7,730 nucleotides of DNA. Source: Fidelibacterota bacterium (lineage in GTDB: Bacteria; Pseudomonadota; Alphaproteobacteria; Rhodospirillales; Rhodospirillaceae). The translations under genes were made by a program, and so were the position numbers. Below the pieces are notes generated by a model. That model was not told the origin of the DNA and did not search any database. It saw nothing but the letters and a program-made list of their open reading frames with translations. Location of the stretch: contig CANJEU010000088.1 in the NCBI GenBank assembly GCA_947473445.1, positions 1 to 7,730 on the forward strand, in the 5' to 3' direction. Of this stretch, positions 1 through 6,266 are shown piece after piece; within the stretch, counting starts at the first letter, position 1; each line of letters opens with the position of its first letter.

Positions 1-1468
1 CACCGCCGAGAAGCTCACCCAACTTTGCCTAGATCGCATCGCGGCCTATGACCGCGCCGGCCCCAAGCTTCACGCGGTGATCTCGCTTAATCCCAAGGCG
101 CTTGAGATCGCGCGCACTCTCGATGCCGAGCGCAAAGCCGGCAAAGTCCGCGGCCCGCTCCACGGCATACCGGTCATCTTCAAGGACAATATCGACACCG
201 CCGATATGCCCACCACCGGCGGCTCAGTGTTGCTCGAAGGCAATATGTCGCCCGATGATGCGTTTCTGGTGAGAAAGTTGCGCGACGCTGGCGCAATCAT
301 TCTCGCGAAGGTGAACCTCGGTGAGTTCGCCAATGGCTATCAGAGTTCCATGGGCGGCCAGTCGCTCAATCCGCACGACCTTACGCGCATTCCCGGCGGC
401 TCGTCGGGCGGCACAGGGGTCGGCATTGCCGCGGGCTACGCGCCGCTCGGCTATGGCACGGACACGGGCGGCTCGATCCGCGGCCCTTCGAACGTCAATG
501 GTATCGTCGGTCTGAAACCGACCCATGGTCTCATCAGCCGCGACGGGATCATCCCGCTTGCCCTGTCGCTCGATACCGGCGGTCCCATGACACGCAGCGT
601 CTACGACATCGCGGTGTCGCTGGGTATCACAGCTGGTGTTGATCCCGCCGACGACGCCACCAAGAAAAGCGCCGGCAAGTTCGAGAAGGACTACACGAAG
701 TTCCTTGATGCGAACGCTCTCAAGGGCGCGCGCATCGGTGTCGCGCGCGATTTCACGGGCGCAGACCCTGACGTCGACTGGGCGTTCGAAGCCGCGCTGA
801 AAGCCATGCAACGCGCGGGCGCAACGCTCATCGACGTGAAATATCCCACCTGGTTCCTGGATCAGACCGGCCCGACGGTGTTCACGCTCTACCCGGCCGA
901 ATTCGCCGTGCAAATCGGCGACTACCTCAAAACGACCGGTCCGAAGTATCCCAAGAACCTTTCCCAGCTTATCGAACGCGCCGAGGCGTATAACGATCTG
1001 CGGCCGACTGGCGAGGGGCCAAACCTATCGCGCTGGATCTACTTCAAAAACGTCGAAGCCAAAGCCGACAAGCTGACCGATCCGGGCTACATTGCACTCC
1101 GCGATTACTGGATGCCCATGAGCCGGGCGCTTGTGGAAGGCATGTTCGCCAAGGATAAGCTCGATACCATCGTCTATCCCACAGGCATGCGCCGCGTGGT
1201 GCAGATCGCGGGTCCGCAAAATCCGCCGCCCGCCGCCAGCCGCGTGCCGACGGGGATCGGCAATCTCACAGGCTTCCCCGACTTGATCGTCCCGGTCGGA
1301 TTTACGACGGACGATTTGCCGGTGACGATCTCCTTCACCGGCACCGCCTTCACCGAGCCCAAGCTGCTCGCGTTGGGCTACGCCTATGAGCAAGCCACAA
1401 AGGCCATCCGCAGGCCGGTGAACACGCCGGCGCTCGCGGGCGCCACTATCGACGTTCCATCGAAATAA
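1..1468 (+). CDS. Amidase-signature enzyme, copy 1 of a tandem array (5' end outside window)
   Basis: An amidase-signature (AS) family hydrolase, which cleaves carboxylic amide bonds with a Ser-cisSer-Lys triad. The frame is open from base 2 and no start is visible. Alignment with copy 3 suggests about 44 residues are missing, including the expected signal peptide; the GTG at 77 is an internal valine codon (HAVISLN), not the start. Of the 488 visible residues, Lys61 (in HGIPVIFKDN), Ser134 (in GGSSGG) and Ser158 (in DTGGSIRGP) are the catalytic set; the 73 and 24 residue spacings fit the family. The N-terminal part (TAEKLTQLCLDRI, then LDAERKAGKVRGPLHGIPV) resembles secreted peptide-amidase-type members rather than the cytoplasmic GatA subunit. 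It ends 17 bases before copy 2 and is probably co-transcribed with it. The natural substrate cannot be told from sequence. Confidence 0.93.
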   Translation, partial: TAEKLTQLCLDRIAAYDRAGPKLHAVISLNPKALEIARTLDAERKAGKVRGPLHGIPVIFKDNIDTADMPTTGGSVLLEGNMSPDDAFLVRKLRDAGAIILAKVNLGEFANGYQSSMGGQSLNPHDLTRIPGGSSGGTGVGIAAGYAPLGYGTDTGGSIRGPSNVNGIVGLKPTHGLISRDGIIPLALSLDTGGPMTRSVYDIAVSLGITAGVDPADDATKKSAGKFEKDYTKFLDANALKGARIGVARDFTGADPDVDWAFEAALKAMQRAGATLIDVKYPTWFLDQTGPTVFTLYPAEFAVQIGDYLKTTGPKYPKNLSQLIERAEAYNDLRPTGEGPNLSRWIYFKNVEAKADKLTDPGYIALRDYWMPMSRALVEGMFAKDKLDTIVYPTGMRRVVQIAGPQNPPPAASRVPTGIGNLTGFPDLIVPVGFTTDDLPVTISFTGTAFTEPKLLALGYAYEQATKAIRRPVNTPALAGATIDVPSK

Positions 1469-1485
1469 TAGAGACAGAGGGGATC

Positions 1486-3087
1486 ATGAAAAAACAAGTC
1501 AGCACCTTCGCGATCATGTGCGCTCTTGCCGGTGCGCTGATGATGTCGCCCGCGAACGCAAAGCAGGTGGAATTCGATCAGGCGAGCATTGCGGAACTGC
1601 AAGCGGCCATGGCCGCGGGCACACTCACGGCCGAGAAGCTCACCGAGCTGAGCCTCGCGCGCATCGAGGCCTTCGACCGAAAGGGCCCCAAGATCCATGC
1701 GGTGATTGCCCTTAATCCAAAGGCGCTCGAGATTGCCCGTGGTCTCGATGCCGAACGCAAGGCCGGTAAGGTGCGCGGGCCGATGCACGGCATCCCCGTC
1801 GTCTTGAAAGACAATTTCGACACCGTCGATATGCCGACCACCGGCGGCTCGGTCTTGCTCGACGGCAATATGGCGCCCGACGACGCCTTCATGGTGAAAA
1901 AGCTTCGTGACGGCGGGGCCATCATTTTGGCCAAAGTAAACCTTGGCGAATTCGCCAACGGTATGCAGAGCTCGAAAGGCGGGCAGACGTTGAACCCGCA
2001 CGATCTCACCCGCACACCGTCAGGCTCATCCGGGGCAACCGGCGTTGCGGTCGCGGCGGGTTATGCACCCATCGGCCTTGGCACGGACACGGGCGGCTCT
2101 ATCCGCGGACCCTCCAGCGTCAACGGTATCGTGGGACTCAAACCGACGCACGGCCTTGTCAGCCGCGACGGCATCATCCCGCTCGCCCTGTCGCTCGACA
2201 CCGGCGGTCCTATGGCCCGCAGTGTCGCCGATCTTGCGGTTTCCCTGGGCGTGATGACCGGCGTGGACCCCGCCGATGACGCCACCAAAAAAAGCGCGGG
2301 CAAGTTCGAGAAGGACTACACAAAATATCTCAATGCCAACGGACTCAAGGGCGCACGCATTGGCGTCGCGCGCGACTATATGGGCGCTGATCCCGATGTG
2401 GATTGGGCAATGGAAGCGGCGATCAAGGCCATGCAGCGCGCCGGCGCGACCGTGGTCGATGTGCGGTTCCCGAAATGGTTCCTGGATTCTCACACCGCCA
2501 TGGTCTGGTCGATTTATCCGCCCGAATTCGCGGTACAGATCGCCGACTATCTGAAGACCACAGGACCGAAGTATCCCAAGACGCTCGACCAGCTTATTGA
2601 ACGTTCCAACGAATACACCAGCCTGGGACCGGACGGCGAAGGCACCAACCCCTATCGCTGGGCCTTCTTCTTGCAGGAAAAGAACAGCGGCGCGCTGACT
2701 GATCCTGGTTACATCGCCGCGCATGACTACGGGATGCCGATGGCGCAAGCGGTCGTCGGCGGCGCTTTCGCCAAGGATAAGCTCGACGCTATCGTCTATC
2801 CGACGACACCGCGGCGCCCCGAACGCATTGCCGATCCGCTCACCAGCTTTGCGACCGGTGTCTATCCGATGCCTGTCGCGAACCTGACCGGCTACCCTGA
2901 TCTCATCCTCCCCATCGGTTTCACCACCGACGATCTGCCGGTCACCATCTCGTTCCTCGGCACGGCCTTCAGCGAACCTAAGCTGATCTCACTGGCCTAT
3001 AGCCTCGAACAGGCGACCAAAGCGATCCGCCGTCCGGTGAATACGCCGGCGCTGGCGGGCGGCGCCATCGAAGTTCCCTCGAAGTAA
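1486..3087 (+). CDS. Secreted amidase-signature enzyme, copy 2
   Basis: A full-length AS-family amidase of 533 residues. The ATG at 1486 follows a purine-rich ribosome site (AGAGGGG, 1476-1482). Residues 1-25 form a Sec signal peptide: MKKQ start, hydrophobic core about 7-20, and an ANA|K cleavage site after Ala25. The mature enzyme is therefore probably periplasmic or secreted. The triad is Lys108 (HGIPVVLKDN), Ser181 (GSSG) and nucleophile Ser205 (DTGGSIRGP). The glycine-rich loop reads GSSGAT here, whereas copies 1 and 3 have GSSGGT. Residues 441-465 are the segment that differs most between copies; the final RRPVNTPALAG-x2-I-x2-P-x-K tail is shared. The family hydrolyses amides, and the closest described type I recognise is peptide amidase (C-terminal peptide deamidation), but this specificity is inference. 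Confidence 0.95.
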   Translation: MKKQVSTFAIMCALAGALMMSPANAKQVEFDQASIAELQAAMAAGTLTAEKLTELSLARIEAFDRKGPKIHAVIALNPKALEIARGLDAERKAGKVRGPMHGIPVVLKDNFDTVDMPTTGGSVLLDGNMAPDDAFMVKKLRDGGAIILAKVNLGEFANGMQSSKGGQTLNPHDLTRTPSGSSGATGVAVAAGYAPIGLGTDTGGSIRGPSSVNGIVGLKPTHGLVSRDGIIPLALSLDTGGPMARSVADLAVSLGVMTGVDPADDATKKSAGKFEKDYTKYLNANGLKGARIGVARDYMGADPDVDWAMEAAIKAMQRAGATVVDVRFPKWFLDSHTAMVWSIYPPEFAVQIADYLKTTGPKYPKTLDQLIERSNEYTSLGPDGEGTNPYRWAFFLQEKNSGALTDPGYIAAHDYGMPMAQAVVGGAFAKDKLDAIVYPTTPRRPERIADPLTSFATGVYPMPVANLTGYPDLILPIGFTTDDLPVTISFLGTAFSEPKLISLAYSLEQATKAIRRPVNTPALAGGAIEVPSK

Positions 3088-3097
3088 AGGAGCGCAC

Positions 3098-4693
3098 ATG
3101 AAAAAGCAGGTCAGCATCCTCGCCGTCGCCGCCGCGCTCATGCTCGCGCAGCCGGCGCATGCCCGCCCGGTCGAGATGGATCAAACGACAATTCTGGAAC
3201 TGCAGGCCGCGATGGCGGCCGGAACACTTACCGCCGAGAAATTGACGGAGATGTGCCTCGCGCGCATCGCCGCTTATGATCGGGCCGGTCCGAAGCTGCA
3301 CGCGGTCATCGCTATGAATGCGAGGGCGCTCGAAATCGCGCGGCAACTCGATGCCGAACGCAAAGCCGGCAAGGTCCGCGGGCCTCTCCACGGCATTCCG
3401 GTCATCTTCAAGGACAATATTGATACCGTCGATATTGCAACCACCGGCGGCTCCGTTCTTCTCGAAGGCAATATGCCGCCTGACGATGCGCACCTTGTCA
3501 AACAACTGCGCGACGGCGGCGCCATTATCCTGGCGAAGGTAAACCTCGGCGAACTCGCCAACGGCTTCCAAAGTTCTATGGGCGGTCAGTCGCTCAATCC
3601 GCACGATCTAACCCGCACGCCGTCCGGCTCCTCGGGTGGCACCGGCGTCGGCATTGCCGCGGGCTACGCGCCGCTCGGCTATGGCACTGATACGGGCGGT
3701 TCCATCCGCGGTCCCTCGACCACCAACGGCATCGTCGGCCTGCGCCCGACCTACGGCCTGATCAGCCACGACGGCGTCATTCCGCTCTCGCTCAGTCTCG
3801 ACATGGCCGGCCCGATGACCCGCAACGTCACGGACATTGCAGTATCACTCGGCGTCACGGCCGGCATTGATAAGGCCGACCCCACAACGCAAACGCAAAA
3901 AGGCAACGCACAGAAAGACTACACTAAGTTCTTGAATGCAAATGGCCTCAAGGGTGCGCGCATCGGACTCGCGCGCGACTATATGGGCGCGGACCCCGAC
4001 GTCGACTGGGTCATTGAATCGGCCATCAAGACTATGGAAAAAGCAGGCGCCACCGTTGTCGAAGTGCGGTTGCCCAAATGGTACCTCGATACGGCGTCGA
4101 CCATGCTTTGGTCGATCTATCCCCCCGAGTTCGCCGTGCAGATCGGCGACTACCTCAAAACGACAGGGCCGAAGTATCCCAAGAACCTCGACGGCATGAT
4201 CGCGGCGGCTGAAAGCTACAACGATCTGCGCCCCACTGGCGAAGGTCCCAATCCGTTCCGCTGGAATTTCTTCAAAGTGGAAAAGGCGAGCGGCCTCATG
4301 ACCGATCCCGGCTACATCGCCGCCCACGACTACGGCATGCCCATGGCCCGTGCGCTCATCAACGGCACGCTGCAGAAAGATAAGCTCGATGCCATTGTCT
4401 ATCCCACAGGCAGAACGCGGCCTTCGACCATTGTCGGCTCGGCGGCGGTGTCGGGCGGCGGCGGGGTTTCGCCCTCGGTCACTGCGCCGCTCACCGGCTT
4501 CCCCGACCTCGTGGTCCCGGCGGGCTTCACTACCGACGATCTACCCGTGGGCATTTCGTTCCTCGGAACGGCCTACAGCGAGCCCAAGCTTCTCGCGCTC
4601 GGCTATGCGTTCGAGCAGGCCAGCAAAGCGATCCGGCGCCCGGTAAATACGCCAGCATTAGCCGGACACGCGATCGAAATTCCGGCGAAGTAG
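3098..4693 (+). CDS. Secreted amidase-signature enzyme, copy 3
   Basis: The third tandem AS-family amidase, 531 residues. It starts at ATG 3098 after a strong AAGGAG (3087-3092) that overlaps the stop of copy 2, so translation of the two is likely linked. Residues 1-22 are a Sec signal peptide (MKKQV start, alanine/leucine core, AHA|R cleavage after Ala22), placing the enzyme in the periplasm or outside. The triad is Lys105, Ser178 and Ser202, with the same 73 and 24 residue spacings as the other copies. Differences include an insert-like, glycine-rich stretch (VSGGGGVSPS, about 451-460) where copies 1 and 2 have unrelated residues, and a QTQKGNAQ stretch near 265-272 in place of the ATKKSAGKFE shared by copies 1 and 2. 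It closes the array and is followed by a strong terminator. Substrate unknown. Confidence 0.95.
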   Translation: MKKQVSILAVAAALMLAQPAHARPVEMDQTTILELQAAMAAGTLTAEKLTEMCLARIAAYDRAGPKLHAVIAMNARALEIARQLDAERKAGKVRGPLHGIPVIFKDNIDTVDIATTGGSVLLEGNMPPDDAHLVKQLRDGGAIILAKVNLGELANGFQSSMGGQSLNPHDLTRTPSGSSGGTGVGIAAGYAPLGYGTDTGGSIRGPSTTNGIVGLRPTYGLISHDGVIPLSLSLDMAGPMTRNVTDIAVSLGVTAGIDKADPTTQTQKGNAQKDYTKFLNANGLKGARIGLARDYMGADPDVDWVIESAIKTMEKAGATVVEVRLPKWYLDTASTMLWSIYPPEFAVQIGDYLKTTGPKYPKNLDGMIAAAESYNDLRPTGEGPNPFRWNFFKVEKASGLMTDPGYIAAHDYGMPMARALINGTLQKDKLDAIVYPTGRTRPSTIVGSAAVSGGGGVSPSVTAPLTGFPDLVVPAGFTTDDLPVGISFLGTAYSEPKLLALGYAFEQASKAIRRPVNTPALAGHAIEIPAK

Positions 4694-4711
4694 AAATGGA
4701 ATGACGTGGGT

Positions 4712-4740
4712 GGCGCGGGGAGCAATCCCCGCGCCTTTTC
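4712..4740 (+). terminator. Intrinsic terminator of the amidase operon
   Basis: A perfect 9-bp GC stem (GGCGCGGGG, 4712-4720, with CCCCGCGCC, 4727-4735), a 6-base loop (AGCAAT) and a TTTTC tail. It lies 18 bases after the stop of the third amidase. The U-tract is on the + strand side only, so it acts mainly on amidase transcripts and separates them from the convergent extensin-like gene. Confidence 0.9.
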
Positions 4741-4764
4741 ATTTGGGCGCTGCCGCGCCGCGTG

Positions 4765-5463
4765 CTACCGGCAGATCCGAGCACGGCCCAGGTCGAAGTG
4801 GAAGTGATTCCGGTGCTCGGCGTTGTAGTTCGGGCCGAGTACGGCGTTGAAGTAACGGCAGGCTCCGCGATGCGCCTCGGCCAGGAAACGGCCTTTGGGG
4901 GTATCGGTACCCCAGTCGCGCAGCACCTGAACTGTCGTTCCGTCCGAGAGAACAAATCCGGCGATATCGATGGCGTTGGCGGTCGCATGCTGGCTGCGCC
5001 GGCCTTCCTTGCGGGCATTGATATTACGGCAGGCGTAGGTGCCCCAGTGATCGATCCGGGCGATCCCTGCACCCAGATGCGCGCGCGCGAGGGCCTCGAG
5101 ATCCCGCTCATACCAATACAGCCCCGCAACAACCGCGCAGCGCGCCTCGAACACCTGGTTATAGGGTATCTGTGAGCGTTCGATTTTCACGCCCGACTCT
5201 AACCCGCAGCCATCCTTTACCGGCCGCTCATCCACCGGCGTGTACAACAGTTGCGAACGGGCAAGGGTCATCAGGCATTGGGGGCCGTCCATGGACAGGC
5301 TGTTGATGCGCAGGCGTGGGCTCCATCCCGGCGGCGCATCGAGGTTGAGCGCCGCCCATGGCAGGATGTTCGGCGGAATGCGGATCCAGGCGAAATGCAG
5401 GCCCAGCCATACGAGGAGGCCCAACGCTAAAATGGCGTTCAGGACGAAGGCGAGGGCCCTCAT
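4765..5463 (-). CDS. Extensin-like C-terminal domain protein (M15-like fold), membrane-anchored or exported
   Basis: A 232-residue protein of the bacterial extensin-like C-terminal family, common in alphaproteobacteria. Residues about 4-24 are a hydrophobic N-terminal signal or anchor, so the rest should face the periplasm. The conserved domain runs from about 58 to the end. It shows SQHATANAIDIAGF (His159, Asp166: the His-x6-Asp spacing of M15 zinc carboxypeptidases) and the later HRNHFHFD (His220, His222). Six cysteines (63, 86, 109, 145, 202, 231) suggest disulfides. The M15 resemblance suggests a peptidoglycan-linked role, but no activity is established here. An in-frame stop at 5488-5490 leaves ATG 5463 as the start; I see no clear Shine-Dalgarno. 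An EcfG-like promoter lies about 55 bases upstream on the same strand, so stress induction is plausible. Confidence 0.9.
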   Translation of the reverse strand: MRALAFVLNAILALGLLVWLGLHFAWIRIPPNILPWAALNLDAPPGWSPRLRINSLSMDGPQCLMTLARSQLLYTPVDERPVKDGCGLESGVKIERSQIPYNQVFEARCAVVAGLYWYERDLEALARAHLGAGIARIDHWGTYACRNINARKEGRRSQHATANAIDIAGFVLSDGTTVQVLRDWGTDTPKGRFLAEAHRGACRYFNAVLGPNYNAEHRNHFHFDLGRARICR

Positions 5464-5682
5464 GTCGGCTGGGCGGGCATAGACGGCCTATAAGGCGGGT
5501 TTTGACCTGTGATTTAAAACCGGTCCGGTGGCAGGGTTGTTCCGGCACTCCCAATACGCGGAAACCCGCGTCCCTTCCTCGCGGTATGCCACTGGAAAGC
5601 GCAACGAATTCTCAAATGCGGCGTTATCAAGGCGGTACCGGTTCGTCGAATGTCCCGGTCAACCTGTTGATTAGGATTTGAT
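5464..5682. other. Divergent intergenic region between extensin-like gene and response regulator
   Basis: Besides the - strand EcfG-like promoter, I see no convincing promoter for the response regulator on the + strand. An AGGA at 5673-5676 serves as its ribosome binding site. No hairpin or repeat stands out. Confidence 0.6.
5518..5543 (-). promoter_or_regulatory. Candidate EcfG-type (general stress sigma) promoter of the extensin-like gene
   Basis: Read on the - strand: GGAAC (5543-5539), 17 bases, GGTT (5521-5518). The alphaproteobacterial general stress sigma consensus is about GGAAC-N16/17-CGTT, or GGAAC-N18/19-TT in Sinorhizobium, so this fits with one mismatch to the first form. The -10 end is 54 bases from the ATG at 5463. 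The -35 context GTGCCGGAACA is identical to that of the site at 6914-6939. Confidence 0.55.
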
Positions 5683-6081
5683 GTGAGCAATCCCGTTCTT
5701 GCCGGCAAACGTATCGCCGTCATCGAAGACGAGCTGCCGATCGGCGCCATGCTGGAGATCATGCTCGATGAATTGGGCTGCGTTCATGCAGGTACAGCCC
5801 GGACCCTTACCGAAGCCATGTCGCTTGCGGAAACATTGAACCCTTGCGACGTCGATGCCGTGCTTCTCGACTACCGCCTTAAGGGCGAAGCCAGTGGACC
5901 GGCCTGCGAGCAGTTTAAAAGCCGCGGCATCCGCGTGATCGTGACGACAGGGATGGATGACCAGAGCCTCCCCGCGGCCATGCAGGGTTGTGCACAGATC
6001 CGCAAACCGTACGGCATCGATCTTCTGGAGCAGGGGCTTATGGATGCGCTGGATCGCGGGACGCCCGTTGCCGCGAACTGA
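5683..6081 (+). CDS. Single-domain response regulator (receiver only)
   Basis: A 132-residue CheY-like receiver with no output domain, cytoplasmic. The acidic pocket is Glu15-Asp16, the phosphoacceptor is Asp63 (VLLDYRL), the switch residue is Thr88 or Thr89 (IVTTG), and the conserved Lys-Pro is 108-109 (IRKPYG). The start is GTG 5683: an in-frame stop at 5668-5670 excludes anything longer, the ATG at 5681 runs straight into TGA, and AGGA (5673-5676) is well spaced. Stand-alone receivers usually act in phosphorelays or by protein contact. It lacks the FATGUY motif of the SdrG-like stress receivers, having VTTGMDD at that position. No partner kinase is in the window. The putative stress sRNA begins about 85 bases after its stop, and a link between the two is only suggested by position. 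Confidence 0.92.
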   Translation: MSNPVLAGKRIAVIEDELPIGAMLEIMLDELGCVHAGTARTLTEAMSLAETLNPCDVDAVLLDYRLKGEASGPACEQFKSRGIRVIVTTGMDDQSLPAAMQGCAQIRKPYGIDLLEQGLMDALDRGTPVAAN

Positions 6082-6094
6082 TCTGCCAGCACAG

Positions 6095-6103
6095 TTATCC
6101 ACA
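6095..6103 (+). other. Lone consensus DnaA box
   Basis: TTATCCACA matches the DnaA box consensus TTATNCACA exactly and lies 13 bases after the response regulator stop, 29 bases upstream of the sRNA -35 element. A single match of this length is expected by chance reasonably often in a window of this size, so function is uncertain. Confidence 0.3.
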
Positions 6104-6120
6104 GAAAAATCGTCAGAGTC

Positions 6121-6135
6121 TCCCGCACAGCGGGA
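6121..6135. promoter_or_regulatory. Inverted repeat overlapping the sRNA promoter -35
   Basis: TCCCGC-ACA-GCGGGA is a perfect 6-bp inverted repeat with a 3-base centre. Its right arm overlaps the first three bases of the GGAAC element (6133-6137). It could be an operator for a repressor or activator; it is not a terminator, since no T-tract follows on either strand. Confidence 0.35.
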
Positions 6136-6157
6136 ACCAGCGAAAAAAACTATCGTT
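6133..6157 (+). promoter_or_regulatory. Consensus EcfG-type promoter driving a putative sRNA
   Basis: GGAAC (6133-6137), 16 bases, CGTT (6154-6157): an exact match to the general stress sigma consensus GGAAC-N16/17-CGTT of Alphaproteobacteria. No open reading frame lies downstream on this strand before the terminator at 6228-6262, which points to a non-coding transcript starting about 6163-6168. Confidence 0.65.
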
Positions 6158-6164
6158 AGGACTA

Positions 6165-6262
6165 TTGATTTCGGCGCGTTCCCCAGCGCATTTCCCCCCG
6201 CGCTTTCGCCGAAATTCCTGTGACTTCCAAAACCCTTTCGCCATGTGCGAAAGGGTTTTTTT
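6165..6262 (+). ncRNA. Putative general-stress small RNA with C-rich loops (approximate 5' end)
   Basis: Predicted transcript of about 95-100 nt between an EcfG-consensus promoter and a strong intrinsic terminator. Its 5' half folds into one long hairpin: a 9-bp outer stem (ATTTCGGCG 6168-6176 with CGCCGAAAT 6207-6215), an internal loop whose left side is CGTTCCCC (6177-6184), then an inner 5-bp stem (AGCGC 6185-6189 with GCGCT 6200-6204) capped by the 10-base loop ATTTCCCCCC (6190-6199). A short linker (6216-6227) leads to the terminator stem. Two exposed C-rich patches are the hallmark of alphaproteobacterial trans-acting sRNAs that pair with G-rich Shine-Dalgarno regions; Caulobacter GsrN is a stress-sigma-controlled example with this logic. 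Homology to GsrN is not shown here. The exact 5' end and targets are unknown. Confidence 0.6.
6228..6262 (+). terminator. Intrinsic terminator of the putative sRNA, between convergent units
   Basis: A perfect 13-bp stem (AAAACCCTTTCGC, 6229-6241, with GCGAAAGGGTTTT, 6247-6259), loop CATGT (6242-6246) and a run of seven T (6256-6262). On the - strand the stem ends in TTTT followed by GG, so it may also stop transcripts of the SH3 gene, whose stop codon is at 6267-6269. Confidence 0.9.
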
Positions 6263-6266
6263 CGCG

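Larger units (their letters stand above)
1..4693 (+). repeat. Tandem triplication of an amidase gene
   Basis: Three paralogous genes lie head to tail at a period of about 1.6 kb (1486 to 3098 is 1612 bases). Copies align nearly without gaps over their length, with shared signal peptide start (MKKQVS in copies 2 and 3), shared catalytic blocks and a shared C-terminal tail. The most variable block is just after the conserved VYPT, at about 1184-1261, 2806-2880 and 4409-4492. The array may extend further upstream, since the window cuts copy 1. Confidence 0.9.

Noticed and set aside
224..2748. Long - strand open frames across the amidases (for example 224-913, 1384-2001, 2026-2748)
   Set aside because: They recur at the same relative place in each paralogue because the sense genes are paralogous. 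They encode His/Arg-rich sequences with no family resemblance.
1..4693. Annotation of the amidases as GatA (Glu-tRNA amidotransferase subunit A)
   Set aside because: Signal peptides in copies 2 and 3, three tandem copies and no gatB or gatC nearby argue for secreted amidases of the same superfamily.
4762..5175. + strand open frame of 137 codons within the extensin-like gene
   Set aside because: The opposite strand encodes an unmistakable extensin-like domain with conserved His, Asp and Cys positions.
5594..5625. GGAAAG and CGTT pair upstream of the response regulator as another EcfG promoter
   Set aside because: The -35 lacks GGAAC and the spacer is 22 bases, too long for this sigma class.
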